Source of the DNA: Enterocola sp045654205
GTDB lineage: Bacteria > Bacteroidota > Bacteroidia > Bacteroidales > Paludibacteraceae
DNA length: 64,000 nucleotides
Assembly: GCA_045654205.1 (NCBI GenBank)
Contig: JAZOMZ010000028.1
Coordinates: 1-64,000, forward strand
Direction of reading: 5' to 3'
The translations under genes were made by a program, and so were the position numbers. Within the stretch, counting starts at the first letter, position 1. The number at the start of each line of letters is the position of its first letter. Under the pieces are notes generated by a model. It was not told where the DNA came from and did not search any database. It saw nothing but the letters and a program-made list of their open reading frames with translations. Below are positions 42,253 to 51,829 of the stretch, in pieces.

Positions 42253-42906
42253 ATGAAAACCAGACTTTTATTACTTATTTCTTCTGTTTTAATAGTGTCA
42301 AATCTATTTGCGCAAGATGTGTTTGTGCAAGATTTTAGAACACGTTTCTCGCTTTCATTAAACTATAAACCAATAAAGGAAATCACTTTAAACTGGTCTG
42401 AAGAGGCACGTTTCAAAAACAATTCTTCAAAATTTGATAGACTTTATTCTGGCTTAGGAATCACATATAATGCGCACAAAAACTTCTCAATGGGAGCAAT
42501 ATATGAGTTTCAAGTTTTACAAAAAAGCGTTGATCATTTTCAATTTAGACATAGGGTGAAATTTGTAGTGCAACCAAACGTAAGTTTCGGTAGATTCAAT
42601 CTTTCTTTGCGTGAGATGCCACAAATGACATATACCTCTGCTGTGGATTGGGAACTTCGCTCACGCTTAAAACTAAACTATAGTTTTATAAACAAGCACC
42701 TAAAACCGTACATCTCTGTAGAAATGTACAATCCACTTAAGAAAAATGTAGGTAAAGACTGGCTTTCTAAAATGAATTATCGCGCAGGTCTAGAATGGAA
42801 AATAGATTCTGTAAATGGTCTTGAGTTCTACTATATGTTTGAGCACGAAGTGAAGAACAAGGCTGGGAATCATATTGTAGGGGTAGCGTATAATTTAGGT
42901 TTGTAG
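42253..42906 (+). CDS. DUF2490 family outer-membrane protein
   Basis: 217 residues with signal MKTRLLLLISSVLIVSNLFAQ and about ten amphipathic strands (e.g. RTRFSLSLNYKPIKEITLNWSE). The C-terminus AGNHIVGVAYNLGL fits a small barrel. It resembles DUF2490 proteins of unknown function. It begins 4 nt after the kinase gene and is convergent with mutS2. Confidence 0.82.
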   Translation: MKTRLLLLISSVLIVSNLFAQDVFVQDFRTRFSLSLNYKPIKEITLNWSEEARFKNNSSKFDRLYSGLGITYNAHKNFSMGAIYEFQVLQKSVDHFQFRHRVKFVVQPNVSFGRFNLSLREMPQMTYTSAVDWELRSRLKLNYSFINKHLKPYISVEMYNPLKKNVGKDWLSKMNYRAGLEWKIDSVNGLEFYYMFEHEVKNKAGNHIVGVAYNLGL

Positions 42907-42926
42907 TTGAAAACTACAAACCAAGA

Positions 42927-45317
42927 TTATCTGAAATTTACTACTGTTATTCCGGCGCCGCCTAGTTGGACGTGTTCGTCTTTGTAGGTGATGCCGCCCA
43001 CGGTGCTTAGGTATTCGCGCACCATTTGTTTAAGTGCTCCTGTGCCAGTACCGTGCAGGATACGCACTTCGCCCACACCTACCATCATAGCGTCATCTAT
43101 GTAGTACATCACGGTTTGCATAGCCTCGTCGGTACGCATACCCCTAATATCAAGTTGAGTTTTGAATTTAAGACTACGTTGTCTTAGTGTTTCTATGCTA
43201 GAAAGGGCAGATACAGCTCTTTGTTCTTGTTTTCTAACGTCTTTTCTCTTGGCTTTCTTAAGCAAGTTTAGGTTTATGGTAGAAGAAATTCCACCTAGTG
43301 CCACAACCGCTTTTTTGCCACTAATGCTCAATACTTCGCCTATATGTTCGCCATAAACCACATTGTCGCCCACTTTTATTTCCTCATTTGTGGTTTGGAT
43401 TGTAGGTTGCACTTCTTTTGGTTTGTCGTTTAGTTCAGATTTTTTCTCTTCTAGTGAGCGTCTTATGGCTTTTGTCTTTTCCTTGTCGGCTTTGGCCTGT
43501 TTTATCTGCCTAATAGTGTTTTCTATAGTGGCATTTGTTTCTTGAATAAGGTCTTTTGCCTCTTGTTTTGCCTTACGGATTATTTCTTTTCTTTCCTTTT
43601 CTATCTGTTCAAGGCGGTCTTGAAGGGCTTTGTTGGTGGTATCCAACTTTTTCTCCTTCATACGCACTTGTTGGCGTTTATTTTCCCAATAACGCTTGTC
43701 GCGAACAATATCTTGTAGGTTTTTGTCGTAGTCTAGGTGCTCTTTGCCTACAATGTCGGCAGCATGGCTAATAACATCCTCTGGAAGACCAATTTTTCTA
43801 GCAATTTCCACGGCAAAAGAACTACCAGGGTTGCCAATGCTAAGTTGGAAAAGTGGCTTCATTAGGTGTCTGTCGTATAGCATAGCACCATTTACCACGC
43901 CTTCTGTGTGGTTTGCAAAGTGTTTTAGGTTGGTATAGTGAGTATTAATTACACCAAAACATCCATTTTGATTGAACCTATTTAGCTCTGCTTCCGCAAT
44001 GGCTCCGCCAATAAGTGGCTCTGTTCCGCTACCAAACTCGTCAATAATAAGCAAAGTAGAACAGTTCCCATTTTTTAGGAAGAATTTCATGTTATTTAGG
44101 TGCGAACTATAGGTGCTCAGGTCGTTTTCTAGTGACTGTTCGTCACCTATATCAATGAAAATTTTATCAAAAATACCCACTACACTATCTTCTAGGGCAG
44201 GTATAAGCAATCCGCATTGCCACATATATTGCAGAAGACCCACAGTTTTTATACAAATAGATTTCCCTCCGGCATTTGGACCAGAAATTAGCAAAATTCT
44301 TTGGTTTTCGTGTAGGGTTATGTTTAGAGGAACTATGTCGTTTTCTCTGTTATGCTCTCTAAATGAGAGAAGTAGCAGAGGATGGACTGCGTTTTTCCAA
44401 TCTAGGTGTGGCTTATCTATACTTTCTGTCAAACGTGCTCCTATTTTGGTAGAGAATATTGTTTTTGCACGAAGTGCATCGGTTTCAGCTAGGAATTTGT
44501 TGCTATAAAGTAGTTCTTCACTATATGGACGGATAAAATTGGCAGTTTCTATCAGAATTCTAATGATTTCGCGGCGTTCGTCAGCTTCTAGCTCTCTGAT
44601 TTTGTTGTTTACCTCCACCAATTGTGCTGGTTCTACGAAAACAGTCTTACCTGTGGCAGATTCGTCGTGTACAATACCTCCAAGTTTGCGTTTAAATGCA
44701 GGCGCAACTGGGATTACCAATCTTCCATCGCGAAGCACAGGTGAGCAGTCTTTCTCAATGAATCCTTCGCTTTGAGCAGTACGAATAATACTATTTATGA
44801 GCTTTGAAATAGAGGCATTTAACACTTGCTTTTCTCTGCGAATTTGCGCCAAAGTGCTTGATGCAGAGTCTTTTATATTGCCATATTTATCTAAAATGCG
44901 AGAAAGGTATTGAGTAACCTCTGGAAAGGCTTCCACGCGGTTGCCAAACGAAATAAGAAGTGGAAAATCCTTCACTTCTAGCATTCTGAAGAACCTTACT
45001 AGTGCGCCTACTGCAAGTGTAGATTTGTAAAGTTCAAATAGTTCATGTTCTGTGATATACGCCCCTTCGGTTTGAATTCTTTTGATATAACCCCTTATAT
45101 CGTAATAACCATCTAGAGGAAACTCGTTGGAAGTTTCGTTCATTAGACGCATAAATTCGTCTATTTGCCCTGCTGAGGTTTTGATAATAGTAGGATCGGA
45201 AGAAAATGCAAGTGCTGCTATCTCTTCTTTCCCCATCTCGCACAGACATTCTGCCTGAATAAGGGATTTTATTTTTGTAAATTCGATTTTTTGCTCGAAA
45301 TGTTCAGGGTATATCAT
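42927..45317 (-). CDS. mutS2: Endonuclease MutS2
   Basis: 796-residue MutS homologue without the mismatch-recognition domain. ATPase Walker A GPNAGGKSICIKTVGL, Walker B LLIIDEFGSGTEP, and the THYTNLK switch are present. A long coiled coil (residues about 520-640) and a C-terminal Smr nuclease domain (LDIRGMRTDEAM, ILHGTGTGALKQMVREYL) follow. The family suppresses recombination and can split collided ribosomes. The THUMP-like methyltransferase ends 5 nt upstream of its ATG. Confidence 0.96.
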   Translation of the reverse strand: MIYPEHFEQKIEFTKIKSLIQAECLCEMGKEEIAALAFSSDPTIIKTSAGQIDEFMRLMNETSNEFPLDGYYDIRGYIKRIQTEGAYITEHELFELYKSTLAVGALVRFFRMLEVKDFPLLISFGNRVEAFPEVTQYLSRILDKYGNIKDSASSTLAQIRREKQVLNASISKLINSIIRTAQSEGFIEKDCSPVLRDGRLVIPVAPAFKRKLGGIVHDESATGKTVFVEPAQLVEVNNKIRELEADERREIIRILIETANFIRPYSEELLYSNKFLAETDALRAKTIFSTKIGARLTESIDKPHLDWKNAVHPLLLLSFREHNRENDIVPLNITLHENQRILLISGPNAGGKSICIKTVGLLQYMWQCGLLIPALEDSVVGIFDKIFIDIGDEQSLENDLSTYSSHLNNMKFFLKNGNCSTLLIIDEFGSGTEPLIGGAIAEAELNRFNQNGCFGVINTHYTNLKHFANHTEGVVNGAMLYDRHLMKPLFQLSIGNPGSSFAVEIARKIGLPEDVISHAADIVGKEHLDYDKNLQDIVRDKRYWENKRQQVRMKEKKLDTTNKALQDRLEQIEKERKEIIRKAKQEAKDLIQETNATIENTIRQIKQAKADKEKTKAIRRSLEEKKSELNDKPKEVQPTIQTTNEEIKVGDNVVYGEHIGEVLSISGKKAVVALGGISSTINLNLLKKAKRKDVRKQEQRAVSALSSIETLRQRSLKFKTQLDIRGMRTDEAMQTVMYYIDDAMMVGVGEVRILHGTGTGALKQMVREYLSTVGGITYKDEHVQLGGAGITVVNFR

Positions 45318-45322
45318 TTTAA

Positions 45323-46417
45323 TTAGGAGTTAGGAATTTTCTCGCAGATGATCAGCACTTTACTGTTGTTATTTAGCGTACATGCAAAAATATACGTGTC
45401 ACCACCATCTTTGAGTTTAAGCTTTTTCTTAAGGTCGGCTACATTGCCAGGAAAATTCCTCGTGCTTAGGTTTGCTTTCTCTATATCTTGTATTTCTTTC
45501 TTCTGTACTTTAGTTACTCTTTTTATTTCAAAACTTCTGCCAGGAAAGTCAGGTACAAGCTCCTCTGAAGTATAAAGATGAGTGCTAGGGTGCAGTTTTT
45601 GCACATTATACTTATTCGCAACAGTTTTAAACAATCCCGCCTTCATAATAGAAGCGTTTGGTTCGTATAAATATGACTTTGGAGCGAAATAACCAATAAT
45701 TTCTCCTTTCTCCTTTCTCAAATTACTCGCTACGCTCGTGATTTCTAATTCCTCATTTCTAATTCCTAATTCTACACACACAATCTCCGTTTCTCCACAA
45801 AACCCACTTTTCACTAAAAGCAATAGCTCTTTACACTCGTTTTTCACCGATACCACGTGCACTTGCTTGCATTCTGGGAATACTTCCAATGCCGAACTAA
45901 TATCGAACATAGGAGATAATTTTATGAGTAGAGTATTGCACTTTTCCAATAAAATATCTCTTATTTCTAATAAATTTGGCGAACAAAGGCTCAAATCTGC
46001 AGTTTTCTTGCCCTTAATGTCGCGGCGGGCAGGGTCTATATAAATGCAGTCTACAGCAGGCATATTCTTCAAAAACTCCACAGATTCTGCATTGTTTACC
46101 CTAATATTTAGTCCCAAAGCTTTGAAGTTATGCTCTGCTATTTGGCAAAGTTCCTCATTTTGCTCCACATAGTCTACCGAAGAGAAGTTTTTGCTCATAA
46201 ATGAGCAATCTACACCAAAACCACCTGTTAGGTCAACCAAACTTTCTCCGCTTGCCAAACCGGCTTTGTATGTGGCAGTTGCCTCAGAAGAACATTGCTC
46301 CAATGAAATCTTTGCAGGGAACAAAATAGACATATTTTCTGCCCAAGAAGGAAGTTTTGTAGCTACAATTTTGCGTCCTTCTTCTTGTCTAGCAAGGAAA
46401 ATATGTTCATCTGTCAT
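45323..46417 (-). CDS. Class I SAM methyltransferase with THUMP-like C-terminal domain
   Basis: 364 residues. An N-terminal helical part is followed by a Rossmann methyltransferase (VDLTGGFGVDCSFMS motif I, AVDCIYIDPARRD motif IV-like). The C-terminal domain (GYFAPKSYLYEPNASIMKAG onwards) resembles the THUMP-like domain of Bacteroidetes RNA/rRNA methyltransferase relatives. The target is unknown. Oddities: residues about 216-236 (RNEELEITSVASNLRKEKGE) are encoded by a repeat found elsewhere between genes, and the C-terminal PNS-stop is encoded by the CCTAACTCCTAA micro-repeat. Confidence 0.85.
   Translation of the reverse strand: MTDEHIFLARQEEGRKIVATKLPSWAENMSILFPAKISLEQCSSEATATYKAGLASGESLVDLTGGFGVDCSFMSKNFSSVDYVEQNEELCQIAEHNFKALGLNIRVNNAESVEFLKNMPAVDCIYIDPARRDIKGKKTADLSLCSPNLLEIRDILLEKCNTLLIKLSPMFDISSALEVFPECKQVHVVSVKNECKELLLLVKSGFCGETEIVCVELGIRNEELEITSVASNLRKEKGEIIGYFAPKSYLYEPNASIMKAGLFKTVANKYNVQKLHPSTHLYTSEELVPDFPGRSFEIKRVTKVQKKEIQDIEKANLSTRNFPGNVADLKKKLKLKDGGDTYIFACTLNNNSKVLIICEKIPNS
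45701..45774 (-). repeat. Dispersed repeat inserted in-frame in the methyltransferase gene
   Basis: On the plus strand: two TTTCTCC units, then ACTCGCTACGCTCGTGATTT and then three TTCCTCATTT/TTCCTAATT units. The ACTCGC-TACGCTCGTGA block recurs at 23232-23250 and 56212-56236, and the TAATTCCTAATT units recur near 56758-56776 and 45318-45332. The insertion is free of stops and keeps the frame. Confidence 0.65.
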
Positions 46418-46418
46418 A

Positions 46419-47873
46419 TTATTTTTTCCAGAAACTTGGGGTTAATACAATAAGAACGGTGAATAGTTCCAAACGTCCCACAAGCATAAGGAATGACATA
46501 AGCCATTTTGCAGGGGCGGTGAAGTGTGAGAAGTTACCTGTGCCGATGGCACCAATACTAGGACCAACATTGCCCAGTGCAGAAGCAGAAGCACCAAATG
46601 CGTCTTCAAAACTAAGTCCAGTGGCAGTGAATAGCACTGTACTTATTAATACAATAATCATATAAACCACTACAAATGCAAGTACGTTGTTTATGGTTTG
46701 TGTTTGTACCAATTGACCATTATATCTCACTGGTATTACCGCATTTGGGTGGATTAATCTCTTAAATTCGTAGAAACTATTTTTTAAAAGTAGTACTATT
46801 CTTGTTATTTTAATACCGCCAGAAGTAGAGCCAGAAGAAGCTCCTAGCAACATTACTATCCACAAAAGTGTAAACACAAATGGTGGCCATTTCATAAAGT
46901 CTACAGTTATTTGACCTGTGGTCGTGATCATAGATGTTACATAGAATAGAGAATCTTTGATAGCTTCTGAATATGAATATTCTATTTTGTTTAATATTAA
47001 ACTACTGCATATTAATGCAGAGAAGAATAATACTGTTATTACGTAATATTTAAACTCTTCGTTTGAGAATATTTTTTTGAATTGTCCTTTGAATAGGAAG
47101 AAAAATAAAGTAAAATTTGTACCTCCCAGGAACATAAATATAATTGTAATGTACTCAATAAGAGATGAGTTCCAAAAACCTAAACCAGCCGATTTTGTAG
47201 AGAAACCGCCAGTAGAAAGGGTTGTTAGAGCGTGACAAGTAGAGTCAAATAATCCCATGCCTCCCAACCAAAGAGATAGTCCATTAAGAAAGGTTAGACC
47301 TATATAAGTAGCCCAAAAAACTTTTGCTGTATAACTAATTTTTGCGTGAATTTTATCTTTTGTTGGGCCCGTAGATTCGGCTGAGAATAAACTCATATTC
47401 CCTTCGCTTATAAGGGGTAGGATAGCAAGTGAAAGTACTACAATACCCATACCTCCAAGCCATTGCTGCAGACAACGCCAAAACATTAAGCCATGTGGAA
47501 AATTATCAACGTCTTGTATAATGGTTGCTCCTGTGGTACTAAACCCAGACATTGTTTCAAAGAAGGCATCTGTGATGTTAGGAATATGTCCGCTCAAATA
47601 TGCAGGTAGCATACCAAAAATTGAAAAAACTACCCATACAAGAGTTACCACAAGAAATCCTTCTCTTTTGTGCATATTACGTTCAATTTTAGGTGTACTA
47701 ACTATTCCTAGTAGACCTAAAACGCAGGTAGCTGCAGAAGTTAATAGAAGAAATCTTGTGCTACTTTCATTGTAATAAAGACCTATCCCTCCTGATAATA
47801 ACATAAAAAAGCTTTCAATCAAGAGTAAAAAACTCATGATACGAACTACTAATTTAATGTCTATAGCTTTCAT
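46419..47873 (-). CDS. trkH: Trk/Ktr potassium uptake transmembrane protein
   Basis: 484 residues, four M1-P-M2 repeats. Selectivity-filter segments are visible (MSGFSTTGATI, LSTGGFSTKSAG, TSMITTTGQIT, ASALGNVGPSIG). It works with TrkA, whose gene starts upstream with 1 nt between them. Potassium uptake, K+/H+ or K+/Na+ coupled. A complete, normal-length protein. Confidence 0.95.
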   Translation of the reverse strand: MKAIDIKLVVRIMSFLLLIESFFMLLSGGIGLYYNESSTRFLLLTSAATCVLGLLGIVSTPKIERNMHKREGFLVVTLVWVVFSIFGMLPAYLSGHIPNITDAFFETMSGFSTTGATIIQDVDNFPHGLMFWRCLQQWLGGMGIVVLSLAILPLISEGNMSLFSAESTGPTKDKIHAKISYTAKVFWATYIGLTFLNGLSLWLGGMGLFDSTCHALTTLSTGGFSTKSAGLGFWNSSLIEYITIIFMFLGGTNFTLFFFLFKGQFKKIFSNEEFKYYVITVLFFSALICSSLILNKIEYSYSEAIKDSLFYVTSMITTTGQITVDFMKWPPFVFTLLWIVMLLGASSGSTSGGIKITRIVLLLKNSFYEFKRLIHPNAVIPVRYNGQLVQTQTINNVLAFVVVYMIIVLISTVLFTATGLSFEDAFGASASALGNVGPSIGAIGTGNFSHFTAPAKWLMSFLMLVGRLELFTVLIVLTPSFWKK

Positions 47874-47874
47874 C

Positions 47875-49206
47875 TTATTTGAATAACTTTTCTACTTTTT
47901 TTATGGTACCTTCGCCGCAGAACACTGTAACGCGGTCGCCATTTTGTATTTGTGTGTCACCAACTGCCACAATGCCTTTGCCATCTCTTACGATGCCGCC
48001 AATTATAATATTTTGTGGAAGTCTTAGATTTTTAAGAGCATCTTTTGTTATTTCAGAGTCTGACTCTGCTACAAGTTCCACTACCAGCACATCTACAAAG
48101 GTAAGGCATTTTACAGAAACATTCCCACCTAAAATAAGTTGGTAAATATGGCTTGCAGAAATAATTTTTTTATTGATAATTGCACCAATATCAAGGTTTT
48201 CTGCCATGGTAATGTAGTCTATATTTTCTACCTCTGCAATGGTGCGTTTAATGCCCATTTTTTTAGCAGCAAGGCAAGCAAGAATATTTGTTTCTGAGTT
48301 CTCAGTTAGAGCCACAAATGCATCAAACTCCTCAATATCTTCTTGTTTTAGTAGAGTCAAATCGCGTCCGTCTCCGTTGATAACCAATGCGTTATCCAAC
48401 TCTTCTAAGATCTTGTAACTCTTTTCTTTGTCTTGCTCAATTACCTTAATGTTCATTCTGTGAGATAGTTCTTTAATGGCCTTAAGACCAATGCGACTAC
48501 CTCCAAGGAACATAGTACTACCAATTTCAAATTTTTCTTTACCCGATTGTATTCTTACTTCTTCTACACCATCTTGTGTGGTAATGAAGTATACAATGTC
48601 TCCAGAATAAATGTGGTCTTTGCCACCAGGGATAATTGTTCTGTTACCACGTTTAATAGCAACGATACGCACTTTTGTGTTGTCTAAAAAGGCTTCTGAA
48701 AGTTGTTTTTTGCAAAGTGGAGAGGTGCTTCTTATTTTTGTAGCAAGTACAACTAATGCACCTTCAGAAAAATCTAGATATTGGCGAACCCAACCTTTTT
48801 TCAATCCATTGACAATCTCATCTGCAGCCAACATTTCTGGATAAATAAGAGAATCTATGCCAATAGATTTAAAAAATTCTTTGTTTTTTGGGAATAAATA
48901 TTCTTGGTTGTCAATTCGTGCAAGAGTTTTTTGAGCACCCAAGTTTGTGGCTAGCATACATGCAGTAAGGTTTGTGCTTTCGTATGGAGTTACAGCCACA
49001 AAAAGGTCTGCAGTAGGAACTTGTGCTTCTCTTAGTGTTTTAAGTGAAGTAGGAGATCCATTTACAGCTAATATATCGTAATTAGCTTCAAGAGCTTTGA
49101 TTTTGTCTTTTTTTTGGTCTAAAAGAATAATCTCGTGATTTTCTTTAGACAACATTTTGGCCAAGTGTGTACCCACATCACCGGCACCGGCAATGACTAT
49201 TTTCAT
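47875..49206 (-). CDS. trkA: Trk potassium transport regulatory protein TrkA
   Basis: 443 residues: two RCK N domains (MKIVIAGAGDVGTHLAKML and STMFLGGSRIGLKAIKEL) each followed by an RCK C domain (residues about 140-225 and 365-443). NAD(H)-binding glycine motifs GAGDVG and GGSRIG are present. It gates TrkH at the inner membrane. It lies between smpB (3-nt gap) and trkH (1-nt gap). Confidence 0.96.
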   Translation of the reverse strand: MKIVIAGAGDVGTHLAKMLSKENHEIILLDQKKDKIKALEANYDILAVNGSPTSLKTLREAQVPTADLFVAVTPYESTNLTACMLATNLGAQKTLARIDNQEYLFPKNKEFFKSIGIDSLIYPEMLAADEIVNGLKKGWVRQYLDFSEGALVVLATKIRSTSPLCKKQLSEAFLDNTKVRIVAIKRGNRTIIPGGKDHIYSGDIVYFITTQDGVEEVRIQSGKEKFEIGSTMFLGGSRIGLKAIKELSHRMNIKVIEQDKEKSYKILEELDNALVINGDGRDLTLLKQEDIEEFDAFVALTENSETNILACLAAKKMGIKRTIAEVENIDYITMAENLDIGAIINKKIISASHIYQLILGGNVSVKCLTFVDVLVVELVAESDSEITKDALKNLRLPQNIIIGGIVRDGKGIVAVGDTQIQNGDRVTVFCGEGTIKKVEKLFK

Positions 49207-49209
49207 AAA

Positions 49210-49665
49210 TTAATAACTTTGTTGTTTGGCGCGAGCCATACTAAGTTTATCGTCTTTATCCTTAAGAGACTGGCGTTTGTCGTATTGTTTTTTACCTTTG
49301 GCAAGTCCAATTTTGACTTTAGCAAGCCCACGTTCATTAATAAATAATAAAGTTGGTACTATTGTAAAACCTTTGTCTTGTAATCCTCTTTGTAGTTTTG
49401 CTAATTCTTTCTTTGTAAGCAATAGTTTTCTGTCTCTGTCTGCCTTATGGTTGTTGTATGAACCATAAAAATACTCACTTATATTCATTCCTTTTACCCA
49501 CAATTCTCCATCTATGAATACACAGAAAGTATCAACCAAACTAGCTTTGCCTGCACGAATAGACTTAATTTCTGTACCAGTAAGAACTATTCCTGCCACG
49601 TATGTATCTAAAATCTCATAATCAAATGAGGCTTTTTTATTCTTAATATTTACTCCCGCACTCAT
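49210..49665 (-). CDS. smpB: SsrA-binding protein SmpB
   Basis: tmRNA partner in trans-translation. MSAGVNIKNKKASFDYEI, GIVLTGTEIKSIRAGKASLVDTFC, and the basic C-terminus KGKKQYDKRQSLKDKD are canonical; 151 aa. ATG 49665 overlaps the previous stop (ATGA), while a longer frame from 49737 runs inside the upstream gene and is rejected. The tmRNA itself is not in the window. Confidence 0.96.
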   Translation of the reverse strand: MSAGVNIKNKKASFDYEILDTYVAGIVLTGTEIKSIRAGKASLVDTFCVFIDGELWVKGMNISEYFYGSYNNHKADRDRKLLLTKKELAKLQRGLQDKGFTIVPTLLFINERGLAKVKIGLAKGKKQYDKRQSLKDKDDKLSMARAKQQSY

Positions 49666-50237
49666 AACAATCCCGGCATTAAAAATGTTAGTATTTTGCT
49701 GATAATCATAGGTATAAATAAAACAGACAATCCACAAACAGTGGTAAATATCACCCTGTTTTCATTAGGAATATCCAAGAATTTTTCGTTGCCTATCCAA
49801 GCTATATAGAATGTGTACAATAAAAATACTTTGTAAAAGAATACCAGTGAAATAACAGGTTCTAACGCATATATTAAAAACGATAAACTATATGTTAGAG
49901 TTGTATAATTGTATATTTCACTCAGTTTGGCGTGCTTTTTAGTTAGATTTTCAAACGTAATTAAGTTTATAAACGATGTTATATAAACAGAGATAAAAAG
50001 TGAGAAAATAATGGTAGTGCCTGATTTAATTCCCTTAAGAAAATCTAGTTCTGTAGATACAAAGCTAGTGCCTAGGCAATTTAGGAGACCAGCCAAAAGG
50101 ATACTTACAATCATAGCTTTAAAAATATGTGTTTTTCTCCCTTCGCTTAATCTTTTTAAGCGTTCCCAAGCTTTACTAGGATTTATAATAAGTTCAGATA
50201 AGCTTGTCCAGCAGATTATGAGTATTTTATCTTTCAA
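49662..50237 (-). CDS. Yip1-domain-like integral membrane protein
   Basis: About 191 residues with five hydrophobic helices (IVSILLAGLLNCLG, TTIIFSLFISVYITSFINLI, TYSLSFLIYALEPVISLVFFY, YTFYIAWIG, FTTVCGLSVLFIPMIISKILTF). The N-terminal INPSKAWERLKRLSE is typical of Bacteroidetes Yip1-like proteins. No ATG precedes this segment. TTG 50258 lies inside the -7 box TATCTTTG (50263-50256), so TTG 50237 is preferred. Function is unknown. Its stop overlaps smpB. Confidence 0.7.
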   Translation of the reverse strand: MKDKILIICWTSLSELIINPSKAWERLKRLSEGRKTHIFKAMIVSILLAGLLNCLGTSFVSTELDFLKGIKSGTTIIFSLFISVYITSFINLITFENLTKKHAKLSEIYNYTTLTYSLSFLIYALEPVISLVFFYKVFLLYTFYIAWIGNEKFLDIPNENRVIFTTVCGLSVLFIPMIISKILTFLMPGLL

Positions 50238-50255
50238 AACGATAATTTTTTCAGG

Positions 50256-50263
50256 CAAAGATA
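50256..50263 (-). promoter_or_regulatory. -7 element of the Yip1-smpB-trkA-trkH unit
   Basis: Minus-strand TATCTTTG, about 20 nt before the preferred TTG start at 50237. No clear -33 TTG is seen. Confidence 0.5.
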
Positions 50264-50285
50264 ACTCTTTTTATTTATTTATTCG

Positions 50286-50293
50286 TAACTTTG
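50286..50293 (+). promoter_or_regulatory. -7 element of the WecA-like gene
   Basis: TAACTTTG lies 27 nt before the ATG at 50320 and explains why this ATG is chosen over much longer open frames. The -33 region is only T-rich. Confidence 0.5.
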
Positions 50294-50319
50294 TCCATCA
50301 AATACTAAATTATTTAAAT

Positions 50320-51363
50320 ATGTACGAAGCATTATTAATTGTTGCAACGATTGCGTTGATTTTTCTTTCGCTATGGCTGTATTTCCCTTTTGCGGAGAAG
50401 AAAGGCTTGTTGGCGGGAGTGAATCATAGAAGCTCTCATACCAAACCTGTGGTGACTGGTGCAGGCTTCATCTTCTATATCTCGTACGTATTTTATATTA
50501 TAGATTGTCTTCTGTTTTCTACTTGGGAAGTACCGTGGCCGTTGTTTATAGGAATCTCTATATTAGCTATAGTAAGTTATATAGATGATTTGAAGGATTT
50601 GTGGTTCTTTATAAGACTTGTGGTGCAAGTGTTGGCAGTGGTGCTTATGCTATACCAAGTATATCTAGACTTCTCTATGACTCCTATGGAAATGAATCCT
50701 TCTATCCTTATTATAGTGGCTGTAGTGGGTCTGATTTTTTCTGTTGGTTTTACAAATCTATACAACTTTATGGACGGCCTTAATGGTATGATGGCGGGGA
50801 TAACTATTTCTGCTTTAGCTATCTTTGGGCTAATAGACTTCTTTGTTGTAGATTTTATAGATGATTCTTTATTGATATACACAGCTATACCAACATTGAT
50901 TTTTGCGTTTTATAATGCAAGAAGACAGGCCAAATGCTTCGCAGGGGATGTTGGTGCTATAGTTTTGGGATTTGTAATGGTTTATATGTTATTCTCACTA
51001 CTGTTACAAACTTCAAATATTGTTTATATTTTTATTTTTGCTTCAGTGTATCTAGAAGCAGGTATGACAGTTATTCAACGTTTGTTAGCTGGTCAAAATA
51101 TCTTTAAACCTCATAGAATTCACATGTTCCAGTTGCTGTGCAATGAGCACAAACATCATCATGTGAAAATTTCTGCATATTATGCTCTAAATCAGTTGCT
51201 TTTTGGTTCGGTTATAGTAGTAATGAATTATTTTGATTTAAATGATTTGGCTCAAAATCTAATAGTAATTGGCTTATTCGCAGTAGAAACTATTTTATAT
51301 TTTGTATATAAAAGAAAATTAATGGGTGGACACTTATTAGAGTCGCTTAAAAACAATAAATAA
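50320..51363 (+). CDS. WecA/MraY-like UDP-sugar:undecaprenyl-phosphate sugar-1-P transferase
   Basis: 347 residues with about 10 membrane helices. The GT4 polyprenyl-phosphate signatures are visible: SYIDDLKDL (Asp-rich cytosolic loop), NLYNFMDGLNGMMAG, and CFAGDVGAIVLGF. FKPHRIHMFQLL and HKHHHVKISAYYALNQ correspond to the HxH segment of WecA-like enzymes. It starts O-antigen or capsule lipid-linked sugars. No glycan cluster is next to it. It precedes the mce operon by 27 nt. Confidence 0.88.
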   Translation: MYEALLIVATIALIFLSLWLYFPFAEKKGLLAGVNHRSSHTKPVVTGAGFIFYISYVFYIIDCLLFSTWEVPWPLFIGISILAIVSYIDDLKDLWFFIRLVVQVLAVVLMLYQVYLDFSMTPMEMNPSILIIVAVVGLIFSVGFTNLYNFMDGLNGMMAGITISALAIFGLIDFFVVDFIDDSLLIYTAIPTLIFAFYNARRQAKCFAGDVGAIVLGFVMVYMLFSLLLQTSNIVYIFIFASVYLEAGMTVIQRLLAGQNIFKPHRIHMFQLLCNEHKHHHVKISAYYALNQLLFGSVIVVMNYFDLNDLAQNLIVIGLFAVETILYFVYKRKLMGGHLLESLKNNK

Positions 51364-51390
51364 TCAATATAACTTTAAAACAAACAAATT

Positions 51391-51801
51391 ATGATCCCAC
51401 AAAAAATTGAACACCTTGGTATCGCAGTACCAAGTATCGCAGAAGCGCTTCCATACTACGAAGGAGTGCTAGGTATGACATGCTATGCTATCGAAGAAGT
51501 AGCAGATCAAAAAGTAAAAACAGCTTTCTTAAAAGTAGGTGAAGTGAAAATCGAACTTCTAGAACCAACCTCTCCAGAAAGTACAGTAGCAAAATTCATT
51601 GAGAAAAACGGTGGCCGTGGTGGTTTCCATCATATCGCATACGCTGTTAACGACATTGAAGCACGTCTTCAAGAAGTTGCAGACAAAGGCGTACAACTTA
51701 TCGACAAAACTCCACGTTCTGGAGCAGAAGGTATGACTATTGCTTTCTTACACCCAAAATCTACAGCAGGTATCCTAACAGAATTCTGCGAAAAGAAATA
51801 A
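51391..51801 (+). CDS. mce: Methylmalonyl-CoA epimerase
   Basis: 136-residue VOC-fold enzyme that interconverts (R)- and (S)-methylmalonyl-CoA. HLGIAVPSIAEALPYYEGVLGM, LLEPTSPESTVAKFIEKNGGRGGFHHIAYAV, and ILTEFCEKK carry the metal His/Glu ligands. It opens the operon that turns succinate into propionate. Confidence 0.95.
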   Translation: MIPQKIEHLGIAVPSIAEALPYYEGVLGMTCYAIEEVADQKVKTAFLKVGEVKIELLEPTSPESTVAKFIEKNGGRGGFHHIAYAVNDIEARLQEVADKGVQLIDKTPRSGAEGMTIAFLHPKSTAGILTEFCEKK

Positions 51802-51829
51802 GAATTTAATTTAAACATTAACATATATA

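Noticed and set aside
49666..49737. 24-codon N-terminal extension of smpB
   Set aside because: It lies within the upstream gene, and SmpB begins at MSAGVNIKNKKA with an ATGA overlap.
50011..50319. Upstream extension of the WecA-like frame by 103 codons
   Set aside because: It would overlap the divergent Yip1-like gene and lies before the -7 box; the family N-terminus starts at 50320.
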